A stretch of DNA of 64,000 bases from Cerrena zonata (Eukaryota; Basidiomycota; Agaricomycetes; Polyporales; Cerrenaceae): positions 1,789,966 through 1,853,965 of the forward strand of contig JASBNA010000007.1 of NCBI GenBank assembly GCA_038087015.1. Reading direction: 5' to 3'. Shown here in pieces: positions 12,320-24,620 of the stretch. The position numbers and the translations under genes are program-made. Under the pieces are notes generated by a model, which worked only from the letters and a program-made list of their open reading frames with translations, did no database searches and had not been told where the DNA came from. How positions within the stretch are numbered: the first letter of the stretch is position 1; every line of letters begins with the position of its first letter.

Positions 12320-12904
12320 TTAGAATCCGGGCGGGACGACACCCTTTTGCTGTTGATTGGGAGCAGGGTACATCGATGGTGCTAGCAACTAGATAAGGAA
12401 AGCGAACGGGTGGTTAGTATATTGGGTTGCAAGCGAAGAGGAGATGGTGCCCCGTGAGCGAAATGATGGCATGGGCCAGGAATGGGAGTGGTGAAGATTA
12501 GAAGGGAAAGGCTAACGTACTTGCTGCTGACCCTGCTGCTGCGCAAGAATCTCCTTCTCCTGAGCCACAATCTTGGCTTCGTCTTCCAAACTGAGTGCGA
12601 GAGGAAGACCGATGAGGAGCGCGCTGGTGGTGACGATCCAGACGAGGTTTCCGACGACTTTGCCTGTGCCTTTGAGGATACCGGCTGTTTTCGAGACGGA
12701 GGAAGAGATCTTTTGGCGTGTGGTTGGTGGCACGATGTCCACGAGGGCAGTGAGACGTTCGTAGAATGACTCTTCACCGTCGAGGTCGGAGCCTACGGAT
12801 GAGAGAGAGACCGAGGAGGATGTGCGTGAGGACGAGGTGGATGCGTAGGGCGAGTTGCCCTCGAACTGGGCATCCTTTTCTTCGACAATCTCTACTTTGA
12901 CCAT
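12320..12904 (-). CDS. TOM22: Mitochondrial import receptor subunit TOM22
   Basis: Two exons (12904-12521, 12388-12320) give 150 residues. The start MVKVEIVEE opens an acidic, serine-rich cytosolic receptor domain. ESFYERLTALVDIVPPTTR is the conserved segment before the membrane. One membrane span follows (LVWIVTTSALLIGLPLALSL), then a short intermembrane-space tail ending NQQQKGVVPPGF. Tom22 is the central receptor and organiser of the outer-membrane translocase, handing preproteins to the Tom40 pore. The order cytosolic acidic domain, single span, Q-rich tail and the length fit fungal Tom22. The last 22 residues come from a separate small exon after a 132 nt intron. Confidence 0.9.
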
Positions 12905-13209
12905 GATGGGCTCGTGAGTGACGGTGAATGACAGCAGTGGGTGTGACAGCGCGCCTGGTGAAAATGAAGGGAGAAAGGTGACGTGACTGGTAGGGCGAGG
13001 GTGGCCGCCGGCAATGTGACTGTGTGACTGGAATGAGAGCGTCGGTGCCGAGAATTACGCATTTCGCTAGGCGTAATCAAATGGACATGGATCTGAGTGC
13101 CAGAGCGATTTCAGTTCTCTCCCAAAGCTGCAATCCCTAGCCCTACCCCCGCCCAAACTCTATCGCTTCCTCTTCTTTCTGCATAACCACCACCATCTTC
13201 GCCGCAGTC
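12905..13209. promoter_or_regulatory. Bidirectional promoter between TOM22 and Zn2Cys6 regulator
   Basis: The divergent start codons are 305 bp apart. The sequence is G/A rich on the side next to TOM22. No specific operator is recognised. Confidence 0.45.
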
Positions 13210-16200
13210 ATGGCTCCAGCCGGAAACCCTGACGAACCCTCCTCTTCCTATTCTCAAGGCATGTTGGCGGTTAATCCTTTGATATGCGTTTAAGCATTCG
13301 CTCATCGTCCTCCGTCAATGCGCACACAGGTTTCAATTTCTCGACCCCCTCCGTCCAGAATCATATGCACGAACTTGCAAAAACACTTCCCCCTCCTCGG
13401 AAGCAAAATACTGCCTGCGATGCGTGCCGGTTCGTTCCTCCTTCTTGACGTCGTTCTATTCCGCAGTCAATGACCGCCCGGCGTCCCCGTAGAACTCGGA
13501 AAGTAAAGTGCAATCAGATCCCTGGTCAGGACAAGGTATGTATTGGTCTTTCGATGTATTAGATGCTATGCTGAACCCTGCATTCAGTGCCAGGTATGTA
13601 CCAAACGCGTTGTTCGCTCTGGCTTCTCCATCATGTCTAAATGCGCCAAAAATAGCATTGCCTGACCAAGAATTACCCCTGCACGTTCGTATATCTCTTC
13701 ATCGTCGTAAGCAATAATCTATAGCTCCCTCTCCAGACACCACATACAACAAGCAACTTCAGAGAAGAAGCGTAACGCCAACCAAAAGCGTGCGCGTACA
13801 CAATCTTCCTCGGGGTATGTATCCGCCTGCTTTCTCATGCTGATGAGAGTATAACGTTTGCGCAGGTCCTCGCAAGTGGGTCCAATTCGCAGGTGTGTGC
13901 AACTTGTATATTGTTTGAGGTACCACATACATAGCGTGTCAACAGTGACACAGCCCCTCGTCCACTCCCTTACCCGATATCAACCCATGTACCGACGGCA
14001 CCAACTCAGTCTCAGTCTCAGCCCCAGCCTCAGTCTCCTCGAGTATCTTCACAAACACCGACAAATGATCTTCTTGCTTATCTCTTCTCCCCACCAGATC
14101 CGAGGTTCGTCCTGACGAAATCTTAGTTTCCCAGATCCTTCCATCAGTATTTTCTGTGCTTGTTCAGCTCATTCTAAGCTTTCCTTTTAGGTCCACTCCC
14201 GCGGGTACAAGCCCTTATGCAGAATGGGGCGAGTTAGCATACCAGCTCGAGACTCCTACCTGGAGAAATGAGTAAGTTTCCGAGTCTGGCGCTCAGACAC
14301 CACAGGGTCCGACAGATTTCGGACTCAATGAACTCACCATTTTGATTCCTTTTCTAGTTTTGCACTTGACCTCATAGAGGTCTTCTTTCAGATAGTTCAT
14401 CTCCGGTTGCCCCTATTAAACCCTTCGCAATTCCGAGCACGGTTCCAGGCTAGTCTCCGCTCGGGTACGCCACCACCAACGACGCCGACTATAGATCTCA
14501 AACTCCGTCGGAGCAATTCACCACAAACAAGTTCACAAGGCGGGAGCAATCATAATAGTCCAAAGAGTGCTCACTTACTTCCCCACCGTGAATTGGATTG
14601 CAAGCCGATTGACAATGCGTATGTCCATTTCGTTCCATTTCGGTTTCAAACTTTACTCATTGATCGCAAACCATGCGTCTCATATTCGACACATGTATGC
14701 TTGCTTCACAGACTTGTGGCAACTGTCATCTCATGGGGTGCCAAGTTCTCAGAGCACCCGTTGTTCATTGCCGACAGGAATCGCAATGCTGGTCAGAGTC
14801 TCCTCGCGAGAATACTCGTTGACCGTACGCGAAACCTTGCGGAAGACCTGAAAGTTCACAGAGTACCAACTGCGGACCACGTCGTCACTGCACTTCTGAT
14901 CGAACCACTACAAAGCCGTGAGTAAATTACCTTGTTCTCTACATATGAAACACCTCCCCTGCATTTCGTCTCGTTCTTCGTGCAAACGTAAACTGACTCG
15001 TTTGTTTTTCTTTCCCTTGTTCTGATTACAATGGTAAAATAGAGAATCCTGATGAATCCGAAGGTCTGTATTTGTGGATTCTCATTGTCCGCTTTATGAC
15101 CATGGCCGACCAACACATGATGCAATTTAGGATACCACGGGTTCTGGCTCACCTCGGCTATTCGGTTGCTGCTGGATCTTGGGGTTCGTCCTTTCAACAA
15201 AGCTGAAGGCCATCTAGCTCAAAGCTGACAAACCATCTCTATTCTTTTTATCTGGGACAGATCAATCGCAAATCTGTCACAACCAGTATCGAAGATTATG
15301 ACGTTCAAGGAACCATGGTCTTTGCATGGTGGATGGCTTGTTTGGCTGATGCTTATCGTAGCGTCTACTATAGACGTAAACCCTTGCTGTACGTCCTAGA
15401 AGATGTCCATAGAGCCTCCGAAATTGTGCTTCTGACCGTTATTTCAGTGATGATGATGACTACGATATCGACTTCTATACCGCAGAGAAGACAATGTCGG
15501 CGGAACCGTCTTCCAGCTCGGACAATTCGCAGGTCTCACCAAGAGAGCAATTACAGGTGGGTGTCGTTCGTTCTCATCCAGAAACTCCCCGAATAACACA
15601 TACCCTGCTCTTAACTCTTCACCTCGTCTCGTTGTCGCGTCGGTTCACCAACTATTGCCTTTGTTACTCTCTACACACTCCATGACCACCCATCCTTATT
15701 GCGCCGGCTCTTCCCCGCGCTCTGCCATTCCATCTATAGTTTCTGGTGTGTGAACATGGGCCAAAACTCTCCATTCAATCTTCTGACGCCTTCCATTTAT
15801 ATTTTGATTTCGTCATATAGGGATACTACCGTGCCGCACATGCACTCGCTAGAATGTCACGTCAGATGTCGAGATATCTTTGGAGACCCGCAACAGAGTC
15901 AGATGGTGTACCGGTTCAAACCGTCTGGGGGTTCATGAACTCGCTAGATGAATGGAAAGACCAATATCTGAACCAGGTCGGCGTGCCGCCTAACTTCCCC
16001 TCGGACTGGGATTTTATTAGCTGTGTCACTGCTTGTGAGTCATTCGTCATCTCCGCCATCTCCGTTGAACCTGGGGCAGTATGTTATTCTACTACGGCTG
16101 TGGTTGGACGGTTGGTTATTGAACTGACATAGAATCCAATTGGACTGACTTGGGCTGGCTTTGACCTCTTTTAGGCGCAAGTGATGTCACATATCATATC

Positions 16201-17013
16201 CAGTGGATCATTTTGTTTTCGGCTGTAGATGACTATGGCATTCGAGAACAGAACGACTTGGTACGCACGGGTTCCCCCGGAGAGACAAATACAACTAGCC
16301 ACGAGGAGATCGAAAATAGCAAGAAGAAACTGTACGAAGACACCCTTCATGGGGCTTGCCGTATCGCTGGACTTGCCGGTGTCCTTACCTCACATGGTTA
16401 TATGGTACGTCTCAATGATGCTTCTCAAAAAATCCCCCCTTTCTCTTCTGTATATCCGCAACCCACGAAACACCGGGTTTCACGAATATCACAATTCGAA
16501 ATTGGATAAAAACTTTCTTAAATGAAATCACCTCCTAATCTCTCCCGGACCTTTCTCATGCTCTTTCATGTTTCTCTCATCCTCCACTGTTCCCATCTAT
16601 CTTCATCCTGAATGCTAATTTCATATTTTTCCTCACCCCTTGCTCCACAGCGACTCGACTCGGCCGTGATGCATGTCAGCTGTATCCACGCCGGCTTTTT
16701 CCTGGCCAAGCTCGGACGTCCAGAAGTCCTGAACTGTATCGCCGCACTCAAACAGTATAGTCATGCGTACGAGGAAATGGCCGAACGCGCTGCTGAGATT
16801 CAGAAGGTGTATGAGGCGGCGGTCGGTGGCGAGTTTGATTTTGCTCATATGGCCAGTGTTGTGCCTAGACCCAATGGTCATGCGGGGTACCCTATGGATG
16901 GCTTGATGTCTGTCAGACATAATTCGCATTCACCTGCTCATCATCAGCAACACCACCAGTCATCGCCGTTGAGCCAGTTCCCGGTGACGGCTGATAATGG
17001 CTTCTACGCTTAG
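13210..17013 (+). CDS. Zn2Cys6 fungal transcription factor with fungal-specific TF domain
   Basis: Seventeen exons sum to 734 residues. The zinc cluster is C-x2-C-x6-C-x8-C-x2-C-x6-C (from TACDACRTRKVKC to NYPC) at about residues 47-77. It is assembled from four exons, one of them only 6 nt (13588-13593) and encoding the fourth zinc Cys. A basic linker and a Gln/Ser/Pro repeat follow, then the fungal-specific transcription factor (middle homology) region with FFQIVHLRLPLLNP, VISWGAKFSEHP, FAWWMACLADAYRSVYYRRKP and the GYYRAAHALAR block. The C terminus is His/Gln rich. It is a nuclear DNA-binding regulator; its target pathway cannot be read from sequence. The first intron (13259-13329) appears to be GC-AG. 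Intron 15165-15260 needs a weak GTTGCT donor, since the stronger-looking GTTCGT nearby would cause a stop. Confidence 0.85.
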
Positions 17014-17559
17014 ACTGTGGGGTGAAGTCAACATTGTGCTTTGGTTTGTTGTCGTTGCTAGGCTGAGCTACGCTATTTGTGGGCTTCTGGATTGGAAAGG
17101 ACTTGTTCGTAGTGATTTATTGTTTTCCTTTAGCGTGGGTTGGTGATTTCTCCCATTCAGGCTTAAAGGTTGTCTCTTTTACTCTTATAACATATATCAA
17201 CTAGGTATACGGACTCTATTTGCGCTTACTAGACTGTCTTTGTGCTCTTGATACGTTATTATCCAACGTTTTCTTGTTTCGTTTCCAGACGTATTGTATT
17301 TCCCGCCTCCTATAGCTCTATTACCCCAATGAAGAAGAAAAAGGTCGCATATCAATGCGACATAGGATTGACACATATTCTCACTGCCATTGGCGATGCT
17401 GGAGCTTTCCTCATGTCGAACATGACAGAAATTGGACGGTAACATTCCACAGAACGAGAGAAAAAAAATAGATGCGCGCGTATGACAAAAAAAGTGTAAC
17501 AACAACACAACAAAGCAGGAAGACCGATAAAGCAAGAAAACGATACCATCGAATTCGTC
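17014..17559. other. Convergent intergenic region
   Basis: This lies between the 3' ends of the Zn2Cys6 gene and the SAS10/UTP3 gene. AT-rich and pyrimidine runs look like 3' UTR; no gene is supported. Confidence 0.5.
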
Positions 17560-19996
17560 CTACGACAACCGGACACTCTTGATGACCTTGGAAATACCAG
17601 TCTTCTCGCCTTCGTATTTTCCGGTGGCAGCCAGGCCGCCTTTGTATACGGCCTTCTGGGACGAGACCTTCTTCTTGGCCTTCTCGTACCGCTGCCGCTT
17701 CTTGACACGCGGGTTCCGGACACTCTTGCTTCGATGGGGAGTGAGGCCCTTGTTCTTGAGAATAGCTCGGGTAAGCGAACGGGGTCCGTTTGCGGTCTCG
17801 TCGGCCATGAGTTCTGCCCTGGAGAAGGGAGAAGCAAGGGGGAGAGGGGAAAATAGACAATTAGTGAGGGAACGAGGTACGGGTAAAAGAAGGGGCAGGA
17901 AGGGGCAGGAAGGGACGAGAAGTAGGAAGCAGAGGAACACAGGAGGGTGAATAAGGAAGGTGTAAGAAAAATAGTATGAGGGGAAGGGGGGACGTACCGT
18001 TCGGCCGCCTTGACGGCGTCGTACTCGGCTTTCTTCCTGTCTTTCTTCTCCCTAGTCTGTCGCTTGACCAATTCGTAATAGCCATCGTCTCCACTCTCAT
18101 CCCCACTACCTCCCTCGTCCTCGTCTTCGCCCCGTCTTCTCTTCCCTGCACCCTCCATACCCATCTCCATCTCGGGATCCACATCATCCAACTCGACGCC
18201 CGCGGCAGCTTCTCTCGCTCGAGCCTTCTCCACTTCCTTCTTGAGTCTGTCTTCTTTAACCTTCTTCTTTTCTTTATACGGGATATCATCATCGCCACCT
18301 CCAGCTGTTCGTTCGTTCCGTGCACGGTCCCGACGGTTGATGGTGTTCTCGATTTTGGAAGTATGGAAGCGGAGGGATTTGCGGCGGGCGGATTTATCGA
18401 GGGCGTCGGACGCTTGGAGTGTGAGTGGTTCGCCATAAGTATCCAAAGGCGAGTCGATAGGTATCGAAGTAGATTTTTTGGTAGCGGATTTCGAGGATTT
18501 CGAGGAGGAGGGGAAAGTAGGTTCTTCGAGGTCGAAGACAGGCAGAGCAGATTTGGAAGACGTCTTTCGTTTCTTCTTCGGTCTTGGTTCCTCGTCCTCT
18601 CCTGTATTCGTAGTCTTCTTTTTCGTCTTCTTGGACATAATAACATTAGCTTCATCAAGCAATGCAGCCAACTCGTCCGCCTCCAATCCCTTGAGTCTGT
18701 CCATGTTCCATAAGCTCATAGCATCTTCGTCCAAGTCCATCTCTTCCGAGTCTAAACTTTCAGCATCGTCGAGATCACCGTCGCTCCAGTCTTCTAGAGG
18801 TGCCATGAGCTCTTCGATTGTCATGATGCTTTGTTTGAGTGTGAGGAGTCTGTCCATGACTGGATGGGCTTTGAGGAGGTCTGGACGGGATGCGTATTTG
18901 GGGAGGGCGCGGAGATGGAGGTAGAATGCGAGTGTAGTTGTGTATGTTAGGAGTGCCTCTGAGTGTCAAAACGTGGAATGTTAGAGACACAGTATATGAG
19001 AGGCTGTGAGGGACGTACGGTAGTGAAGATGGTTTATACCCAAGCTCATAGCATCAGGATTCTCTCTCTCAATACTGCAAATTGCAACTTGATCAGAAAC
19101 TTGATTTACGGACAAGGCAAAAGAAACATACTCTTCCATGGCAGCTTGAGCTTTCATGAGACTTCGAGCAGTATCATCCCAGTCGCGTGCCAAAGCCAGC
19201 GATTCAGGGTTTGTCTTCTCTAGATGCCGAAGAAGACCTTCTTTGTCCTGAGGAAGTGTTTGAACAATAGGTTCTTGGGGCTCTGCGAGAATACTAAGGA
19301 CAAGAAGCTTGGGTTAGAATGTGTTGCATACAACTGAATAGTTTCATACACACTCGTCGAAAACTTCAGCAGCACCCTCAGTCAGATCATCCAATCCAAA
19401 ATCATCATCCGCCAACCCATCTCTTGTCTTCGTCTGCAGTCTCTTAGCTTCCTGCTCTTCCAATTCATGTGCCTCTTCGTCGTCCGAATCAATCTGAGCA
19501 TCATTGGAAGCATAGTATTCAGACTTTTTGCCTCCCCAACCCTCTTCTTCCTCTTCGCTGTCTTGGTCTTCATCGCTTTCGACCGCTTTACTCTTCTTCC
19601 CCTTCTTAGCCTTGTCTTTCTTGGATTTGGGGGTGTCTTTTGGTGCTGCGGGGAGGTTCTTGTATGGATCGTCATCGTCCAGTAGATCATCGTCATCCCC
19701 AGATTCGTCAGAATCAGAGTCTGCCGGCATGCCTTTCAGCGCGAAGATTTCGTCTTCATCGCCTTCGTCCTCTGAACTCTGTTCTCCCCCTAGTAGGATC
19801 TGGTCTCGTCCAGCGTGGACTAGTACGCAGTTTAGTAGAATAATGAGATTGTATGTAAGCATGACTCACATCTATCCTCTTCGTCCATAGGTATGTCTTC
19901 GGACGTATTCCATCGGTTGACAGAACTGTCCTTCTTATTGAAGGCTTTTGGTTTGAAACCACTGCCCTTAGGCTTGGTTCCATGTCTCCGAGGCAT
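17560..19996 (-). CDS. UTP3: SAS10/UTP3, U3 small-subunit processome protein
   Basis: Six exons (19996-19870, 19819-19354, 19293-19132, 19074-19019, 18958-17998, 17818-17560) sum to 676 residues. The N-terminal third is highly acidic ([22 protein letters not shown]). The Sas10/Utp3/C1D region follows ([17 protein letters not shown] and [11 protein letters not shown]), then a long Lys/Glu-rich stretch. The C-terminal Sas10 signature is [16 protein letters not shown], with GLTPHRSKS before it. The protein is part of the nucleolar U3 snoRNP processome that matures 18S rRNA; yeast Sas10 was also found as a disruptor of silencing. The last intron (17819-17997) is long at 179 nt and holds a short purine-rich repeat. 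Confidence 0.92.
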
Positions 19997-20332
19997 AATA
20001 TCTATATTCCTATATTAAAGTTTAGCTTATTAGGAGTATATGTCTTGACTTACCTTGAAAGCGTGTACAAACGAGCGTACCTTGCTTCAAGTTGTAGGAT
20101 GAAATTTCCGAGTTCATACCCACGTGAGTGTGCGATCGATCATATATGGTCCGGTCCGTGATTCTCAGGGCGGGCCGATGGGGGATTAATGTGACGCAAG
20201 GGAATGAATCCGAATGATTGCCAGGAGATTCGGACAAGTTATGAAGATGCAAGCCGGAACGTTCGTCGTACTTTGTGTCAGACCCCCAACATTCCTCGTC
20301 GACGCTGACCTGGCGTCCTCGTCGTGTCCAAC
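19997..20332. promoter_or_regulatory. Bidirectional promoter between UTP3 and GUT2
   Basis: The divergent starts are 336 bp apart, with both promoters inside. No defined element is recognised. Confidence 0.45.
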
Positions 20333-22957
20333 ATGCTTCGCAGGGCTCTCTTTAGTCGTCGGACATTAGCCGTTGTCGCTGGTACAACTCTTGTTGGCGC
20401 CGGTGGTGGCTACTTCTACTTGAATTCTGGTCCTGCTTATCCCCCACCAACACGGGAAACTAGGAGACCACCTCCACCATGGACGCCACCTTCGAGGGAG
20501 CAAATGCTGAGTGCTCTCAAAGCATCCAGTCGCCCGCTAGGTGACGAACACCCTGAAGAATTTGATCTATTGATTGTAGGAGGTGGTGCAACCGGCGCCG
20601 GAGTGGCTGTCGATGCTGCAAGCAGAGGTCTCAAAGTTGCTCTGGTTGAGCGGGATGACTTTAGCTCCGGAACCTCCTCAAAATCGACAAAATTGGTGCA
20701 CGGCGGAGTTCGGTATTTGCAAAAAGCTTTCATGGAACTTGACTATGAACAATACAAACTTGTTCGTGAAGCTCTTCATGAAAGGAGAATATTCTTGCAA
20801 ACCGCTCCGTACCTCTCGGCGATGCTCCCTATTATGCTCCCGATATACAAGTATGTAGTTTCAGTTGAATCATTTTACTCTTCATCCTCAATTTGTCTAG
20901 GTATTGGCAGGTCCCGTATTATTGGGTAGGGTGTAAACTCTATGACGTTCTAGCCGGGAAGGAAAACATGGAAAGTTCATATCTCATGAGCAAAGGGAAA
21001 GCCTTGGAAACTTTCCCTATGCTCAAAGCCGACGGTTTAGTTGGTGCTTTGGTTTATTACGATGGTGGGTATCTCATTGACAATTAATCACTAAATACCA
21101 TCCTAAGCAACCCCTATAGGTCAACACAATGATTCTAGGATGAACATAGCTCTTATTATGACGGCAGTACAACAAGGCGCGGTTGTTGCCAATCATGTTG
21201 AAGTAACAGAATTGCACAAAACTTCGGACTCTACCCCTGGCAAACTATATGGTGCACGCGTCAAAGACAATCTCACAGGCGAGGTCTTCAATGTTCGCGC
21301 CAAGGTGTGTACAACTTCGCCCGAATGAAAGTATATTCCTTTCTAACACAGATTAGGGTATTATTAATGCAACAGGACCGTTCACCGATGCTCTCCTAAC
21401 AATGGACAACCCCAAACACACACCAATCGTCCAACCCTCCTCCGGTATCCACATCACCCTCCCCAACTACTACTCACCCCGGACTATGGGTCTCCTGGAC
21501 CCCGCAACCTCAGACGGCCGAGTAATCTTCTTCCTCCCTTGGCAAGGCAACACCATTGCAGGAACAACTGACACTCCATGTGACGTCCAACGAGACCCAA
21601 TTGCCCCTGAAGAAGAAATTCGATGGGTTCTGGAGGAAGTCCGTCGTTACCTTAGCCCAGAGATCAAAGTGCGTCGAGGGGACGTACTCAGTGCATGGAG
21701 TGGTTTGAGACCGTTGGTTAGGAATCCGAATGCGAGTAGTACGGAGGGGTTGGTGAGGAATCATATGATCCATGTATCGGAGAGTGGTTTGGTTACTATT
21801 GCTGGTGGGAAGTGGACGACGTATAGGGCTATGGCTGAGGAGACGGTTGATGAGGCTGTGGAGGTGTTTGGGTTGGAAGGCAAAGCGGGGAAATGTGTTA
21901 CGGAGGATTTGAGGTTGGTGGGGAGTCATGGATGGAGTCGCAATATGTTCATCGGACTGATTCAGCGAGTAAGCATGGATTTCCTCCCTTGTAATGCGAG
22001 CTCTAATTCATGTTTCGGATCAGTTTGGTCTGGAAACGGAGGTTGCGAAACATCTATCTGATAACTACGGTGATCGTGCATGGACGGTTTGTGAACTCGC
22101 TCACGCTACTGGAAATGCGTGGCCTCTCTACGGTATTCGTCTTAGCCCCGGTTATCCCTGTAAGTATCATCTTTTCTAATTCCGAATATCTCCCTCACTG
22201 ACATTCGTCTATCACTCCAAGTCATCGAAGCAGAAGTTCGCTACGCAGCCCGTCACGAATACGCCCAAACAGCCATCGACGTAATCGCCCGCCGATGCCG
22301 TCTATCCTTCCTCAACGCCCAAGCAGCACTCGACGCTCTTCCCCGAGTCATCGATATCCTAGCTGAAGAACATCACTGGAACAAGTCTCGCAAACACTCT
22401 GAATTCGTCAAAGCGAAAGAGTTCTTGGGATCGATGGGATTACCACCTACCGCTGAGGTAAGACCCGGTATGGGCGGTGAAACTCAAAAAGGATGGCTAG
22501 AATACTTTGAGGGTACATTAGGCTTGAGTGGTTTGGGGAGGAAGAAGAGGGCGGCTAGTGAGATGATTTATAGTCGGGCGAGGTTTGAGGCTGGGGAAGT
22601 TGATGTGTTGAGGGAGAGTTTCAACGCGAAAGCTACAGACGAAGGTGAGAGGGTGGTAGATAGGACGACTCTGTTTGAGTTGGTGAAGAGTTTACCTGGG
22701 TATGAGGGGATCAAGGTGAAAGATTTCGAGTATGTGCTTGAAGAGGTTGGGTATAAGCAAGCCAAGACTGTGGATTTTGATGCGTTCGTCGAGGTACGTT
22801 TTCCCATCTACTTTGCTCGCAGTTTATATTGTGAAAACTGATGATTTTGTAGATCTGTGCAGAGTTGAGAGAAGTCATCTTTGCGCCAAGGACGCCTAAG
22901 AATCTCAGGTTGGAGAGGTTGAGGATACCTGTCGAGAAGAGTGGTGGAGGTGTTTGA
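20333..22957 (+). CDS. GUT2: Mitochondrial FAD-dependent glycerol-3-phosphate dehydrogenase
   Basis: Seven exons (20333-20850, 20901-21064, 21120-21304, 21357-21968, 22024-22159, 22222-22793, 22853-22957) sum to 763 residues. The N terminus is basic with a hydrophobic span (LAVVAGTTLVGAGGGYFYL), as in an inner-membrane presequence. The FAD-binding fold starts at LLIVGGGATGAG with VERDDFSSGTSS and LVHGGVRYL. NATGPFTD, IIFFLPWQGNTIAGTTDT-like and GGKWTTYR blocks complete the dehydrogenase. A C-terminal domain after about residue 640 ends in a degenerate EF-hand-like pair, as in animal GPD2. The enzyme oxidises glycerol-3-phosphate to dihydroxyacetone phosphate and passes electrons to ubiquinone, serving glycerol use and the G3P shuttle. 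I start at the ATG at 20333; the upstream GTG is not needed. Confidence 0.96.
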
Positions 22958-24620
22958 ATGGTGTTTTGGAGTTGAGTATTGATATCGTGATATCTGTTGT
23001 GTATATGCTTTGGAGTTCTTGTTTATTTGACATTTTTCTATGCATAGAGATCGTTTCTCCCCCTCCCCTAGGTTAAGTAGGACAGACCTTCTACTGGACA
23101 CTCAAAGTGGAATTCTACCTAACGCACGTTGCAAGAAATTTTCAGGATGGTAAGAGTGCGTTTCAGATAGTTCGCTTGACAATAATACCGCTGAGTAAAA
23201 ATATTCTTCTCGTAGACGTTGAAATATTGATCGTAACACGTTCCTTCTCATTTTTAGAACGTCAGCTTCAACCTGGTTGGCTTAATTACCAAGTCACGAC
23301 CAGCAGGCACCCTGTCCTAACGTGACGTTAATCCGTCAATACCACGAGGATACAACTGTATACTTATCGTAGGCACAAGACGGTGGTTGGTGGGACTCAA
23401 TGGTCCGATACGATGGGAGTCGTACCTGATCGTAAACAACTTGAAATTCCACCGTCGGGGAGAGACAGACCTGGACGGACCCGAGAGTCTCCTCAGATAC
23501 CACGTTCTCCTCATGGGATGCCTGGAATAATTTTACTTTCTAGGACCCGGACTCCAGGAGGTACTCGTAATCCCGGATATCCTGGAATCTATCATTCCGC
23601 AGTAACTTCAGCTTCCGATATCGACTTCCAAGTTTTCACCAATAACAAACATTACAGCATCGGTTTTTGTTTTCGAAGATTAGACCATGGACCAGGACAA
23701 CGCCCATCATCGTTCCTTTAATGCGGACGCATGTCCTGTTTTTAGAATTGGGATCCTAGTATGCCGCTCTGCGGCTTCATCTGGGGGTCAGAAATGGAAC
23801 TCAAGAACCTCTATCGGACGATGCGACCGAGCATATTTGTGAAATACACTCGCACCACTGTTATCCTGTGGCCCTGTCGAAGCCTTCGGCGTGCCAGGCT
23901 AGCATCAGTCTAAGAAAGAAAAGTCACCTTTGTCCTTTCCGTTCCTGAAGCCGTTTGACCGTCATCGAACTCAAGGACAACTGCATAGCACCTCGGCAAT
24001 CGGATAATCGGGCCTCGCGTCCTCGAATCGGCGTGATGTACAGGGCGGGTTTCACGCTCACACGATATAATTGCCGTTCAACTTTGTTCACCACTGCACC
24101 ATCATACCTCCGGTTTGAGCGGAGTAGAGATTTGGACCATTTTTACTCCCTCAGCATATTCCTTTCAAGTTCAGGTAATAACTCTGGCGTACGTGTCACA
24201 CAGAACACTAAACCCCATCACCGCATTGGAGTCTTTCCCTCATGACGCACACCACTATGCATAGTTCACTCTATATATCAAGTGGCGTCTCACGAATTCC
24301 ACTATCACAGCATTGCAGATTACGCCAAACCGCTAGTGATCTTCCTTGGCTGATCTCCTTCGTGGCGTGTTTATGACGTTGCACATCGCCCCATTGGCAA
24401 ATCGCGATCCTGATTCCTCCTAATAATATGTGCATGGTTCCAAAGGATTAAAACAAATAAGTAGCTACGGAAAGGCGTGTTCGTGATGGGAATCTCCAAC
24501 CGACATAGACCCCCGAGACATGCTTTTGAGTACTGATGTATATAGGCTCGTATTGCTGTGATCGCACAGTTGATCCTTTCCCAATACTTTCATGACCTCA
24601 ACCAAGCTGTAAGGTCGCTA
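22958..24620. other. Intergenic region, no gene supported
   Basis: Several ORFs of 60-110 codons occur (for example 23383-23721), but none has a recognisable motif or a splice partner. No terminal repeats or transposase fragments are visible. Confidence 0.5.

Noticed and set aside
17976..18924. Long plus-strand ORFs opposite UTP3
   Set aside because: They are antisense shadows of the Lys/Glu- and Asp-rich UTP3 exon, which has a confident family match.
23383..23721. 112-codon ORF rich in Pro, Gly and Arg
   Set aside because: No family match by eye, no splice partner and no neighbour context; chance is likely.
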